Source: JBOGOC01 sp050747525 (lineage in GTDB: Bacteria > Acidobacteriota > Polarisedimenticolia > JACPZX01 > DASXTC01). From it: a stretch of DNA of 64,000 bases. This document shows, piece after piece, positions 39,101 through 47,847 of this stretch (its first letter is position 1; every line of letters begins with the position of its first letter). Location: the NCBI GenBank assembly GCA_050747525.1, contig JBOGOC010000058.1, positions 14,050 through 78,049 of the forward strand, written 5' to 3'. The notes beneath the pieces are model-generated. The model worked only from the letters and a program-made list of their open reading frames with translations, was not told the origin of the DNA and did not search any database. The translations under genes and the position numbers were made by a program.

Positions 39101-39865
39101 CCGCGACTGGAGATAGGCGGTCACGTGAGGCGCGCAGCGCGGGTCCACCTCCAGTGCCGTGAGATATTCCTGAAGGGCCCGGTCCTGGTGTCCCAGGCTC
39201 TGCAGCAGCTCGGCGAAGGTCAGGCGCAGAGGAACCGTCTTGTAGTGGCGTCCCACCAGGTTGCGCAGCCGCTCGTCCACGGTCGCGAACTCATTGGGCG
39301 CGGCCACGAGGATCTTGCTGTAGGAGTTGATCGCCTTGTGCCAGTCGCCGATCGCCTCGTACTGAAGCGACGCGATGTACAGCGTGGGGACCGCCGACTT
39401 GGGGACGGCCGATCCCTTCTCCAGGAACCTGTTGAGGCTCGACAGACGCGCTGCGACCAGCCCCTCGAGCGTCTTGCGGTTGATCTTCTCCAACCAGTCC
39501 AGCGCCGCGTTGTAGTTGCGGCGCGCGGCGTGCCCTTCCGCCAGAGGCTCGAACAGGGCCTCCACGTCGGAGTGCTGGCCGCGCATCAGCCCGACGAACT
39601 CCTCCACCCGGGAGACCTGGGACGGGCTGGCCTTCAGGAGGGCGCGCAGCGAGTCGGCCGCCTCCTTGGTGCGGCCGGCCCCCAGCGACAACGCAGCCAG
39701 CTCCAGCCGCAGGTCGGGGTCGTCTCCGAGGCGCCCGATGGCTTCCTTGATGACCTGGGCAGCCTGGTCGTTGCGCCCCTTGGCCGTGAGCTTCTGGGCC
39801 CTGGCGAGCACTTTGTCGGCGGATTCTTCCGAGAAGAGGTTCGTCAGGTCCCGCGGATTGAGCAT
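36164..39865 (-). CDS. Giant TPR-repeat protein (1233 residues)
   Basis: The largest gene of the window. It encodes a cytoplasmic-looking protein made almost completely of degenerate TPR-like helical hairpins, e.g. AAQVIKEAIGRLGDDPDLRLELAAL, ALQEYLTALEVDP and ADVYMRDGRVADCLEVYKRL. No signal peptide, membrane span or enzymatic motif is visible. It is Ala/Leu/Arg-rich and likely forms a long superhelical scaffold. The start ATG has GGAAAG 7 bases upstream and a good promoter about 100 bases before it. It is co-transcribed with the Cys4-TPR gene and the small hypothetical gene. The upstream open frame beyond 39865 belongs to an antisense-free stretch and the ntrX gene's other frame, so it was not included. 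Confidence 0.8.
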   Translation of the reverse strand: MLNPRDLTNLFSEESADKVLARAQKLTAKGRNDQAAQVIKEAIGRLGDDPDLRLELAALSLGAGRTKEAADSLRALLKASPSQVSRVEEFVGLMRGQHSDVEALFEPLAEGHAARRNYNAALDWLEKINRKTLEGLVAARLSSLNRFLEKGSAVPKSAVPTLYIASLQYEAIGDWHKAINSYSKILVAAPNEFATVDERLRNLVGRHYKTVPLRLTFAELLQSLGHQDRALQEYLTALEVDPRCAPHVTAYLQSRLEAAPGDPDLLWSCVKVDLAAGHMPEAMERCGLLADMKVHLPEIEKLLEELSAGGKETVDTQLLLARVATAQGKASRAISAVVAAVGGDAGARGVEALERLVEAFPNEPRPYQILADVYMRDGRVADCLEVYKRLRAMDPSSGPSIATRLQAVLMADPSNAAARALLEDVCVESGDARGAVPFLRRRLRESPATAADMLERLRALRMSNPGDRQLSLASAEACLAIGDHQAAWGFLQDLIQDQGTPEPELLHLLVLAAGASADLCRTASAAISSKAPSWMARPEIIFALAEAAGRAGMLREAVSGYRSAASAAPEASSVCRDAVRALTQQSASAPAEERAALAEALAGIDDLPAAIEVLRGIRELPSAAASRLIARLHEALKRDARNLDLIACVAQVCLASGQLPRALELCRTGLAGREDAASAPLALTYGDALLRQGKASEAVRAYATAVQRDLSLAKEAIERLRGALQIDGGLDAARVTLGRLLMHEGQVEEATRELMAAWATRSDLAPSILKDLERAARKQGGMPCLDIAQARLLAALGKTEDAAELLGGPALEDPSCTVEVLSLLESIVERHPTGARAHLELGRSCVKQGWVSRACAALARAHHLDRSLEGSVRVALSALEEAHKKDPQPLLCRAAIEEAGQRWLPAAEALAQAASMKGPRADEALAGLARIGALSGVPGKVHLLRARACRLAGRVEECVAAARAALESDASLAGVALGEIDRLLEAGPVPTVLLARAECRLRLQELDGAARDLHDALCRDASGIATQALPVARALASRHPGRPLVAMALARALEAAGETGDAAAALDEALAAGSSHDVALLLARRRLAVSMGDRARAAELLGLAERAASSRDRLLAVLHEEMLAGSPVGNGKGSPAEEAIAAGEYARAAALMAGDGPSLRRAWVLERCGRAAEAAACLELLANDPEAAQRSVALHDRVLTKALLGKEPALMAEAPLQIGQQGTQALAAKGGVS

Positions 39866-39965
39866 GCAGGTCTTTCCGTGCGCACCGGTCGCCTGTGGCA
39901 GCGGGCACCGGCGGGGATTCCGGACACGGCGCCCGTTCGGCCCCTGCGCTGGGGCGGACCGGGCG

Positions 39966-39993
39966 AATATATGTGCGGGATGGGATGAATCAA
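39966..39993 (-). promoter_or_regulatory. Predicted promoter of the TPR cluster
   Basis: On the minus strand, TTGATT (39988-39993), 16 bases and TATATT (39966-39971) lie between ntrX and the giant TPR gene. The leader would be about 95 bases. Confidence 0.55.
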
Positions 39994-40023
39994 GGCGGGG
40001 GCCCGTCAAAGGGCTGACCGGCC

Positions 40024-41454
<1,431 letters not shown>

Positions 41455-41456
41455 GG

Positions 41457-43652
41457 TCAGCTCGCGGAGGCCGGCGCGGCCGGCAGGTCGATGATGAAGC
41501 GTGTGCCGCGCGGCCGGTTGTCTTCCACGCGGATGAAGCCGTGGTGATCCGAGATGATCCGGTTCACGATGGCCAGGCCCAGCCCGGTGCCGCGCCTCTT
41601 GGTCGAGAAGTAGGGCAGGAACAGCTTGTCCTTGTCCTCGGGGGCGATGCCGGGGCCGTCGTCGGCCACCTCCACGCGCATCATCTGAAGATGAGAGACG
41701 AACCGTGTGCCGATCACGATCTCCCCCTTGCGGCCCATCGCTTCCACGGCATTGTCGATCAGGTTCACGAAGACCCGCTTCATCTGCTCCGGGTCGAGCC
41801 GGGCGCTGGGCAAGGCCCGATCATAGACGCGCGCGAACGAGACGTCCTGGTAGGTCCCCTGATACAGCCCCACCGCGGCGTCGATGATGTCATGCAGGTC
41901 GGCCTGGGTGGGGTTGGCGGCGGGCATCCGGGCGAACCCCGAGAACTCGTTGACCAGGGTCTTGAGCGTGCGCACCTCCTGCACGATGGTGGTGGCCCCC
42001 TCCTCCACCGCCTGGCCCAGGTCGTCCGCCCCCTCCTGCCACTTTCGCAGCATCCTCTGGGCCGAGAGCTGGATGGGGGTGAGCGGATTCTTGATCTCGT
42101 GGGCGATGCGGCGCGCCACCTCCCTCCAGGCGGCCACCTTCTGCGCCTTGATCAGCGAGGTGATGTCCTCCATCACGATCAGCAGCCCGTGCCCCGTGGC
42201 GGCCTCCTGGCCTCCCAGCGGCGTGAAGCTGACCGACAGCGACAGCGGCGCCCCCTCCAGCGCCACGTGGAACTCGCGCGTGAGGCCTCCTCCCGCGCGC
42301 CCCAGGAGCCGGGGGACGACCGACGCGATCTCGGCCAGCGATTCCCTCCCCAGCAGCTCGTCGAAGGTGAGCCCCTCCAGGGCGGCCGCCTGGTCCAGAC
42401 GCAGGATTCCCCGCGCCGCGCGGTTGATGGTGGTGACGCGCCCCTGGCCGTCCAGCGAGATGATCCCGGTGGGGATGCTCTCCAGCACGGCCTCGATGTA
42501 GCGCCGGCGCTCCTCCAGCATCAGGTTGCTCTCCTGAAGCGTCTCTCGACCTGCCTTGAGGTCGCGCGTCATGGTGTTGAACGACTCGACCAGGATCCCC
42601 AGCTCGTCGCCGGGTTCCAGCTGCACGCGATAGTCCAGGTTCCCCGACGACACCTCGCGCGTCCCTTCCGCCAGCATCTGGATGGGGCCGGTGATGCCGC
42701 GCGCCAGGTACAGCCCCACCCAGGTGGCGGAGAACAGGATGAGCAGCGTGATGAGCAGGAACCCCAGCACGTACACGCGCTTGATGTTGGCCTTCTGGAG
42801 CCGCAGCTGCCGGTAGGTGGCCACCTCCTCGGCCACGCGCGCCGAGTGCACGGACGGATCGCGGGGCACGAACGTCCCCACCACGACGCTCCCCACCACC
42901 TCGTGGCGGTCCGGATGGAACAGCGGCGCGCCCGACCTCACCAGCTGGCCCGACCCCAGGGAGTCCTGCCACGAGACGGCCGACCCCGTGCGGCTCTCCT
43001 TGAGAACGGCGTCGGGAAGAGGCTTGAGGTCGTTGATCGGGATGCGGGGGTTGGCCACCGAGAGGGGCTCGTCGTCGGCGATGTACAGAGAGACCAGGTC
43101 CAGGTGGCGCAGCCGGAGCGCTTCTTCCATGGCCTTCAGCAGGGCGCGGCGCCCCTTGTCCGTGGTGCGGGCGCGCGACAGGTCGGTGGCGATGTCGGCC
43201 GCGAAGCGCTCGCCCCGCCGACGGTGCTCCTGGTAGTACGACTCGACCACCTCCAGCGCCCCCTCGCTGATGCGCTCCACGTCGGTGGAGAACCATCGCT
43301 CGATGGACCGATCGATGATGCTCACCGCCGTGGCGAACAGCAGCACCGAGGGGACCAGGCACAGCCCGAGGAAGGTGAAGACCAGCTTGGTGCGGAAGCG
43401 CGACCCCAGCATGTTCTGGTGCCTCTCGAGCAGCAGCTTGATCAGGCTGCGCACGAGCATCACCAGCAGGCTGAGGATCAGGATGACGTTGAAGATCCCC
43501 AGGAAGGAGAAGAGGATGGTGTTGGTGACGTACTGCCAGGAGAACTGGTCCGTCTTCTGGAGAAGCGTGTAGACGGCGGTCAGCACGACCACCAGCGCCA
43601 GGATGCCGAACAGGATCAGCCGATCGGCCTGGATCCTGCGCTCACCTGGCAC
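41457..43652 (-). CDS. ntrY: NtrY-like membrane sensor histidine kinase
   Basis: A 731-residue sensor kinase. Three N-terminal membrane segments (about residues 10-30, 45-70, 90-112) precede a periplasmic sensor region, then a fourth segment (VLGFLLITLLILFSATWVGLYL) and a HAMP domain (RGITGPIQMLAEGTREVSSG). A PAS domain (AVLESIPTGIISLDGQGRVT) and the HisKA box follow with phospho-acceptor His518 (RRIAHEIKNPLTPIQ). The HATPase domain has N, G1 and G2 boxes (VFVNLIDNAVEAM, VADDGPGI, GTGLGLAIV). Pairs with the following ntrX; family senses nitrogen, redox or envelope signals. Confidence 0.93.
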   Translation of the reverse strand: MPGERRIQADRLILFGILALVVVLTAVYTLLQKTDQFSWQYVTNTILFSFLGIFNVILILSLLVMLVRSLIKLLLERHQNMLGSRFRTKLVFTFLGLCLVPSVLLFATAVSIIDRSIERWFSTDVERISEGALEVVESYYQEHRRRGERFAADIATDLSRARTTDKGRRALLKAMEEALRLRHLDLVSLYIADDEPLSVANPRIPINDLKPLPDAVLKESRTGSAVSWQDSLGSGQLVRSGAPLFHPDRHEVVGSVVVGTFVPRDPSVHSARVAEEVATYRQLRLQKANIKRVYVLGFLLITLLILFSATWVGLYLARGITGPIQMLAEGTREVSSGNLDYRVQLEPGDELGILVESFNTMTRDLKAGRETLQESNLMLEERRRYIEAVLESIPTGIISLDGQGRVTTINRAARGILRLDQAAALEGLTFDELLGRESLAEIASVVPRLLGRAGGGLTREFHVALEGAPLSLSVSFTPLGGQEAATGHGLLIVMEDITSLIKAQKVAAWREVARRIAHEIKNPLTPIQLSAQRMLRKWQEGADDLGQAVEEGATTIVQEVRTLKTLVNEFSGFARMPAANPTQADLHDIIDAAVGLYQGTYQDVSFARVYDRALPSARLDPEQMKRVFVNLIDNAVEAMGRKGEIVIGTRFVSHLQMMRVEVADDGPGIAPEDKDKLFLPYFSTKRRGTGLGLAIVNRIISDHHGFIRVEDNRPRGTRFIIDLPAAPASAS

Positions 43653-44223
43653 TGCGCGTGACCTCGGCCGGGAGGCTCAGCATCACCCTTTCCCAGCCGG
43701 TCTGGACGTCCCAGGGAACGAAGAGCATCACGAAGCGCTTGCGCAGCATGGAGCGTACGCGGACGTACAAATCCCCTTCCTCACCGTCGTTGAGGTGGGT
43801 GGGGTCCGCCAGCCTCACCCGATCGATGTGCGTCATCCACCGTTCCACCTCGGCCTGGTTGATCGCCACCGAGGTCTCCGCCACCTCGTCGTTCACCTTC
43901 TTGGAAAGGCTGTACTGACGGGTGAGGGTGTCGTAGGTCACGGTGGTGGTGATGGTCTTGCGCGCCAGCACCTTGTCGAACCACAGGAGGCGGCGCCTGG
44001 CCACCTCCACCGAGTGCACGAACTCGAGGGGGAGCCCCGCGGAGAGCTGCTCCTTGAGGTGATCGTCGAAGGCGCCTTTCACGACGAACGATGCGAACAG
44101 GTCGTGCGCGGTGGCGTCGGTCTGCAGGGAGTCGACGGTGGCTCGCGAGGCGGCGTGCGCGAGGACGCCGCTCGACAGAACCGCCACGATCACGATGACG
44201 AGGACAACCGCCTTGCGGCTCAA
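43642..44223 (-). CDS. Exported DUF4390 protein
   Basis: A 193-residue exported protein with a signal peptide (AVVLVIVIVAVLSSGVLAHA). The mature part is beta-rich (ATAHDLFASFVVKGAFDDHL, VTYDTLTRQYSLSKKVND, MLRKRFVMLFVPW) and matches the DUF4390 family, which in many bacteria precedes ntrY. It overlaps the ntrY start by 11 bases, so it is probably a periplasmic accessory of the NtrY sensor. The start codon appears to be TTG with GGAGGG 11 bases before it. Confidence 0.82.
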   Translation of the reverse strand: MSRKAVVLVIVIVAVLSSGVLAHAASRATVDSLQTDATAHDLFASFVVKGAFDDHLKEQLSAGLPLEFVHSVEVARRRLLWFDKVLARKTITTTVTYDTLTRQYSLSKKVNDEVAETSVAINQAEVERWMTHIDRVRLADPTHLNDGEEGDLYVRVRSMLRKRFVMLFVPWDVQTGWERVMLSLPAEVTRSAR

Positions 44224-44327
44224 AGCCTGCCGCCCTCCCTAGGAGAGGTCGTATGCGAACCTTCCCGGCGGACGGTTCGAAAGGGCAGATTCTATCAGAG
44301 GGGTGGGAGCGGTGCGAGGGGCCCGGG

Positions 44328-45296
44328 TCAGGCCGGGAGGATCCCTTCCAGGCCCCGCGAGGCGGCCGGCCGGCGGGCGGTGCTGCCCGGAGCCTCGGCC
44401 AGAGGGGCGGATTCCGGCACGTGGGTGGTCAGGGACCACGCATCGCGCTGGCGCAGGATCTCGTTGAGCAGGCGGGCGTGCATCGCATGGCCCGCCTTGT
44501 GGGCCACCACGTGGCCGGCGATCGGGTGCCCCAGCAGGGCCAGGTCCCCGACCAGGTCGAGCGCCTTGTGGCGCACGAACTCGTCGCTGAAGCGCAGCGG
44601 GTTGAGCGGGCCGGCGTCACCCACCACCACCGCGTTCTGCAGCGACCCGCCCATCGCCAGCCCCCGCTCGCGCAGAGCCTGGACGTCCTTCAGCATGCAG
44701 AAGGTGCGGGCCGGAGCCAGCTGATGGATGAAGGTGCGCTGGTTGATGGTGCGCGACAGGCTCTGCCGCCCGATCGCCTGGTGCGGAAAGTCGATGGTGT
44801 AGGTGATGCGGAAGCTGTCGGACGGGTAGACGACGACCTCGCGGTCCCCATCCAGAACGGAGATGGGGCGGTTGATGAGGATCGTCTGTCTGGGCTCGCC
44901 CAGGTCGCGCAGGCCGGCTTCCTTGAGCAGGAACACGAAGGGGGCCGCGCTGCCGTCCATGATGGGGACTTCACCGCCCGAGAGCCGTACGATGGCGTTG
45001 TCCACGCCCATTCCCAGGAATGCGGCCATCAGGTGCTCGACGGTGGAGATCGTGAAGCCGGGCCCGGAAAGGGTCGTCGCATGATCCGCGCGGGAGAGCG
45101 ATGCGCTCCTCGCCCCGCGAAGGTTCGACGGAAGGATGAGCGTCTTCAGATCAACGGCGCCGTTCTGCAGATCGGTGCGCTCGAAGCGGATTCCGGAGTT
45201 GGCGGGGGCCGGAAGGATCTGCATCCGGATGCGGGACCCGGTGTGCAGTCCCACTCCGACGACGTCGATCCTGGATTTCAGCGTTCGCTGCATCAT
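44328..45296 (-). CDS. lpxC: UDP-3-O-acyl-N-acetylglucosamine deacetylase
   Basis: A 322-residue zinc enzyme catalysing the committed step of lipid A synthesis. Family landmarks are VGLHTGSRIRMQI, the zinc ligand His in STVEHLMAAFLGMGVDNA, GGEVPIMDGSA and the double zinc ligands in RHKALDLVGDLALLGHPIAGH; AHKAGHAMHARL follows with the catalytic His. A C-terminal tail of about 35 residues is extra compared with E. coli LpxC (305). ATG at 45294-45296 with GGAG upstream; a TTG three codons earlier is possible. It lies 33 kb from lpxD-fabZ-lpxA. Confidence 0.95.
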   Translation of the reverse strand: MMQRTLKSRIDVVGVGLHTGSRIRMQILPAPANSGIRFERTDLQNGAVDLKTLILPSNLRGARSASLSRADHATTLSGPGFTISTVEHLMAAFLGMGVDNAIVRLSGGEVPIMDGSAAPFVFLLKEAGLRDLGEPRQTILINRPISVLDGDREVVVYPSDSFRITYTIDFPHQAIGRQSLSRTINQRTFIHQLAPARTFCMLKDVQALRERGLAMGGSLQNAVVVGDAGPLNPLRFSDEFVRHKALDLVGDLALLGHPIAGHVVAHKAGHAMHARLLNEILRQRDAWSLTTHVPESAPLAEAPGSTARRPAASRGLEGILPA

Positions 45297-45419
45297 GGGC
45301 TGCAATCTCCGGGGCGTAGACTCCAGCGCTCTCCCCGTAGAGCAGGAGTCGTGCCAGGGGCGAGCCGGTTCTTGCCTTTCTCTCCAACTTCAGGAAACAG
45401 AGCTACTTGATTCCCCCCA

Positions 45420-45433
45420 CCCCGGTATCGGGG
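45420..45433. repeat. Short palindrome in the divergent lpxC/TPR gap
   Basis: CCCCG and CGGGG flank GTAT, a perfect inverted repeat in the 282-base gap between divergent lpxC and the TPR gene. It may be an operator or part of a terminator-like stem. The rest of the gap is AT-richer than its surroundings and, apart from a TTGACA at 45496, shows nothing further I can name. Confidence 0.3.
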
Positions 45434-45495
45434 CAATCCCGTCACTGGCAACTTGTGTCAGAAGTGCCACAACGCATGTGTCGGAAAAGCAACAG

Positions 45496-45525
45496 TTGAC
45501 AGTCAGAGGCACTCTGGAGGAAGAT
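45496..45525 (+). promoter_or_regulatory. Possible promoter of the TPR gene
   Basis: A perfect TTGACA (45496-45501) is followed after 18 bases by GAAGAT (45520-45525), a weak -10. The leader to the ATG at 45579 would be about 50 bases. Confidence 0.35.
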
Positions 45526-45578
45526 TCCCGCCCGTAAATCGTCACTTCTATTTAATTTGCAGGTCGTGCGGGCGACTG

Positions 45579-46790
45579 ATGCGACGAGAAGGCGACAGGC
45601 CTCCGGGGAGGGTTCGTCGTCGGAGACGAGCGGAGCCCACCACTTCTCCCGCGCCGCGCGAGCCCGAATCCAGCCAGACCTTGCTCGACCGGTCGGCGGA
45701 GCTGCGCCGCATCGGTGACCGCGAGGGGGCGCTCGAGGCGCTGCGTCATGCCCTGGCCCAGGAGAGCGTCGCGGCCAGCCAGGCCGCCCTCCTCAAGTCG
45801 ATCGGCGACCTGCACGGCGAGATGGAGCAGCACGAGAACGCCGTGGAGGCCTACACGCGGGCGGTCTCGCTCGACCCACGCATGGCCTCGGCCTGGATCG
45901 CGCTGGGAGCGGCGCGTGAGCGTGGCGGGGACCTGGAAGCCGCGGCCGCCTGCTACGAGCGCGCCACACAGTCGGAGCCTCCGCTCCCTTCGGCCTGGAA
46001 CAACCTGGGCGTGACCCTCGACCTGCTGGGCCAGCACGCCCGGGCGCTGGACTGCTTCACGCAGGCCAGCAAGCTCTCGCCCGACTCTTCGGAAGTCTGG
46101 TTCAACCGCGGAAACGCCTGCGTGGGGCTCCAGGACCACGACGCCGCCGTTGCGGCCTACAAGATGGCCCTGCAGCGGGATTTCGAGGATCCCCGTGTCT
46201 GGTTCAACCTGGCCCACGCCTTCTCCTGCCGCGGGGATCTGGAAGCGGCCGTCGGCGCGTACCGCGAATCGCTGCTGCGGCAGCCCTCCGACGAGGCCGC
46301 CTGGTACAACCTGGCCAACGTGTTCTTCGACAGCCGCGAGTTCGTCTCCGCCGTGGTGTGCTACCAGCAGGCCCTGCGCCTACAGCCCACCGACCACGAT
46401 GCCTGGAACAACCTGGGCAACTGCTGGATTCAGCTGCGCGACCTCGAAGAAGCGATCCGCTGCTACGCGCGATCGGTGGAGGCCTACCCCACGGCCTCCT
46501 CGTCCTGGAACAATCTGGGGCACGCCTGGTCCCGCCTGGGAAACCAGGAGCAGGCGGTGGCATGCTTCAAGGAAGCGATCCGGCTGGAGGAAGAGCAGGC
46601 GGCCTATTACCTGAACCGGGCCATCGCCTACGCCCGGCTCGGCTCGTCCCAGGAGGTCTTCTCGGATCTGCGCAAGGCCATCGCGCTCAACCCGCTGCTG
46701 TGCGACCTGCTCCCCACCCTGCCGGCCCTCTCACCCTTCGCGCAGGACCCGCGCTTCAAGGAGCTTCTGGGCGGCTCACCGCCTGCTTGA
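45579..46790 (+). CDS. TPR-repeat protein
   Basis: A 403-residue protein with a basic N-terminus (RRREGDRPPGRVRRRRR-like) and eight or more well-formed TPRs from about residue 35 (e.g. AWNNLGVTLDLLGQHARALD, VWFNRGNACVGLQDHDAAVA, AWYNLANVFFDSREF, SWNNLGHAWSRLGNQEQA). No signal peptide or membrane span. The frame is open upstream to a TTG at 45453 and would add CxxC pairs, but that stretch has non-coding base composition. Followed after 31 bases by the GAF-like gene. TPR arrays mediate protein contacts; partner unknown. Confidence 0.8.
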   Translation: MRREGDRPPGRVRRRRRAEPTTSPAPREPESSQTLLDRSAELRRIGDREGALEALRHALAQESVAASQAALLKSIGDLHGEMEQHENAVEAYTRAVSLDPRMASAWIALGAARERGGDLEAAAACYERATQSEPPLPSAWNNLGVTLDLLGQHARALDCFTQASKLSPDSSEVWFNRGNACVGLQDHDAAVAAYKMALQRDFEDPRVWFNLAHAFSCRGDLEAAVGAYRESLLRQPSDEAAWYNLANVFFDSREFVSAVVCYQQALRLQPTDHDAWNNLGNCWIQLRDLEEAIRCYARSVEAYPTASSSWNNLGHAWSRLGNQEQAVACFKEAIRLEEEQAAYYLNRAIAYARLGSSQEVFSDLRKAIALNPLLCDLLPTLPALSPFAQDPRFKELLGGSPPA

Positions 46791-46814
46791 CGGGGGCGGC
46801 GGGCGGCCTATCTT
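46787..46814 (+). promoter_or_regulatory. Predicted leaderless promoter of the GAF-like gene
   Basis: TTGACG (46787-46792), 16 bases, TATCTT (46809-46814), then 7 bases to the ATG at 46822. The -35 overlaps the stop of the TPR gene. With so short a distance the mRNA would start at or next to the ATG. Confidence 0.6.
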
Positions 46815-46821
46815 CGGCTCG

Positions 46822-47847
46822 ATGAAAAACCCTCGCAAAGACCAGCTCGCCGAACGCCTGGAAGGCCTCGAGCAGCGCCTCTCCCGATGGCTCGACGACT
46901 CGCACGGACGCGCCACCGAGCTGCGGGACATCGTCACCGGGCTGAAGTCGGGTGACTGGTCGGCCGCCTCTCCCTCCGATCCGGCGGTCTCGGCGCGCGA
47001 AACGGCCGCTCTGGAAGAGCTCGGCTCGTTCGCCCGCGACGTGAGCGGGCTGCCGGATCAGGTCGCCGTGCTGGGAAGGCTGCTGGCCGGAGCGGCCGGG
47101 CTGGCCGACCGGGTGGTGCTGTTCGTGGTGAGGGACGGCGCGCTGCGCGGATGGAGCGCGGCCGGGCTGGACCCGAGCGTCAACGCCCGCCGCCTCTCGT
47201 TCCCGCTGCAGGGAGAGTCGATTCTGGCCAAGGCCGTGCTGTGCTGCGACGTCACCCACGCGGAATCGGGTGACCCCGTGGGGCAGGAGATGGTGCGCGC
47301 GCTCCAGGGTCCCGCTCCGGCCGAGATGGCCGCCGCGCCGCTGTGGGTGCGCGACCGCGTGGCCGCGGTCCTGTATGCCGACGTGGCCGATCAGGCCGGC
47401 TGGCTGGCCGGGTTCCTCGCCGCGGCGGCGACGCTCGCCTCGCTGACTCTCGAGGCCCTGCCACTCCGGGCCCGGCACCCGCGCCCCGCGGCCAACGGCA
47501 ACGTGCTGACCGACTGCGCCCCCGCCCCTGCGGTCAAGGCGCTCCCGGCCGCTGCGCCCGCAATGCCCGCGGACGACGCCGACAAGCAGCGCGAGATCGA
47601 GGACGCCCGGCGCTTCGCTCATCTGCTCATCAGCGAGATCGTCCTGTATAATGAGGCCGAGATCGCGGAAGGGCGCCGCCAGAAAGATCTCTATCCACGC
47701 CTCAGGGAAGACATCGACAGGAGCCGCCGAATGTTCGAGCAGCGCTTCGCGCAGGAGCTTCCCGGGGCGGCCAATTACTTCCATGACGAGCTGGTCAGCG
47801 AGCTGGCCGGCGGAGACGCGAGCGCCCTCAACATGCAGTGGCCCTGA
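46822..47847 (+). CDS. GAF-like protein with conserved C-terminal helical module
   Basis: A 341-residue protein without signal peptide. The N-terminal helix resembles a coiled coil (about residues 5-45). The middle (about residues 70-215) reads like a GAF fold: ADRVVLFVVRDGALRGWSAA, ILAKAVLCC, APLWVRDRVAAVLYADV. After a Pro/Ala linker comes a charged helical module (about residues 255-320: DARRFAHLLISEIVLYNEAE, LYPRLREDIDRSRRMFEQRF). GAF domains sense small molecules; no catalytic partner is fused. Neighbour is a TPR gene. I infer a regulatory role only. Confidence 0.65.
   Translation: MKNPRKDQLAERLEGLEQRLSRWLDDSHGRATELRDIVTGLKSGDWSAASPSDPAVSARETAALEELGSFARDVSGLPDQVAVLGRLLAGAAGLADRVVLFVVRDGALRGWSAAGLDPSVNARRLSFPLQGESILAKAVLCCDVTHAESGDPVGQEMVRALQGPAPAEMAAAPLWVRDRVAAVLYADVADQAGWLAGFLAAAATLASLTLEALPLRARHPRPAANGNVLTDCAPAPAVKALPAAAPAMPADDADKQREIEDARRFAHLLISEIVLYNEAEIAEGRRQKDLYPRLREDIDRSRRMFEQRFAQELPGAANYFHDELVSELAGGDASALNMQWP

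Noticed and set aside
37637..39988. Open frame of 783 codons on the plus strand opposite the giant TPR gene
   Set aside because: Arg/Gly/His-rich antisense shadow without ribosome binding site.
45453..45578. N-terminal extension of the TPR gene adding two CxxC pairs
   Set aside because: It would start with TTG without ribosome binding site and lies in AT-richer DNA that looks like a promoter region. The CxxC pairs may be chance.
47647..47652. Perfect TATAAT
   Set aside because: It lies inside the GAF-like gene as the codons for Leu-Tyr-Asn, and no matching -35 or gene start follows nearby.
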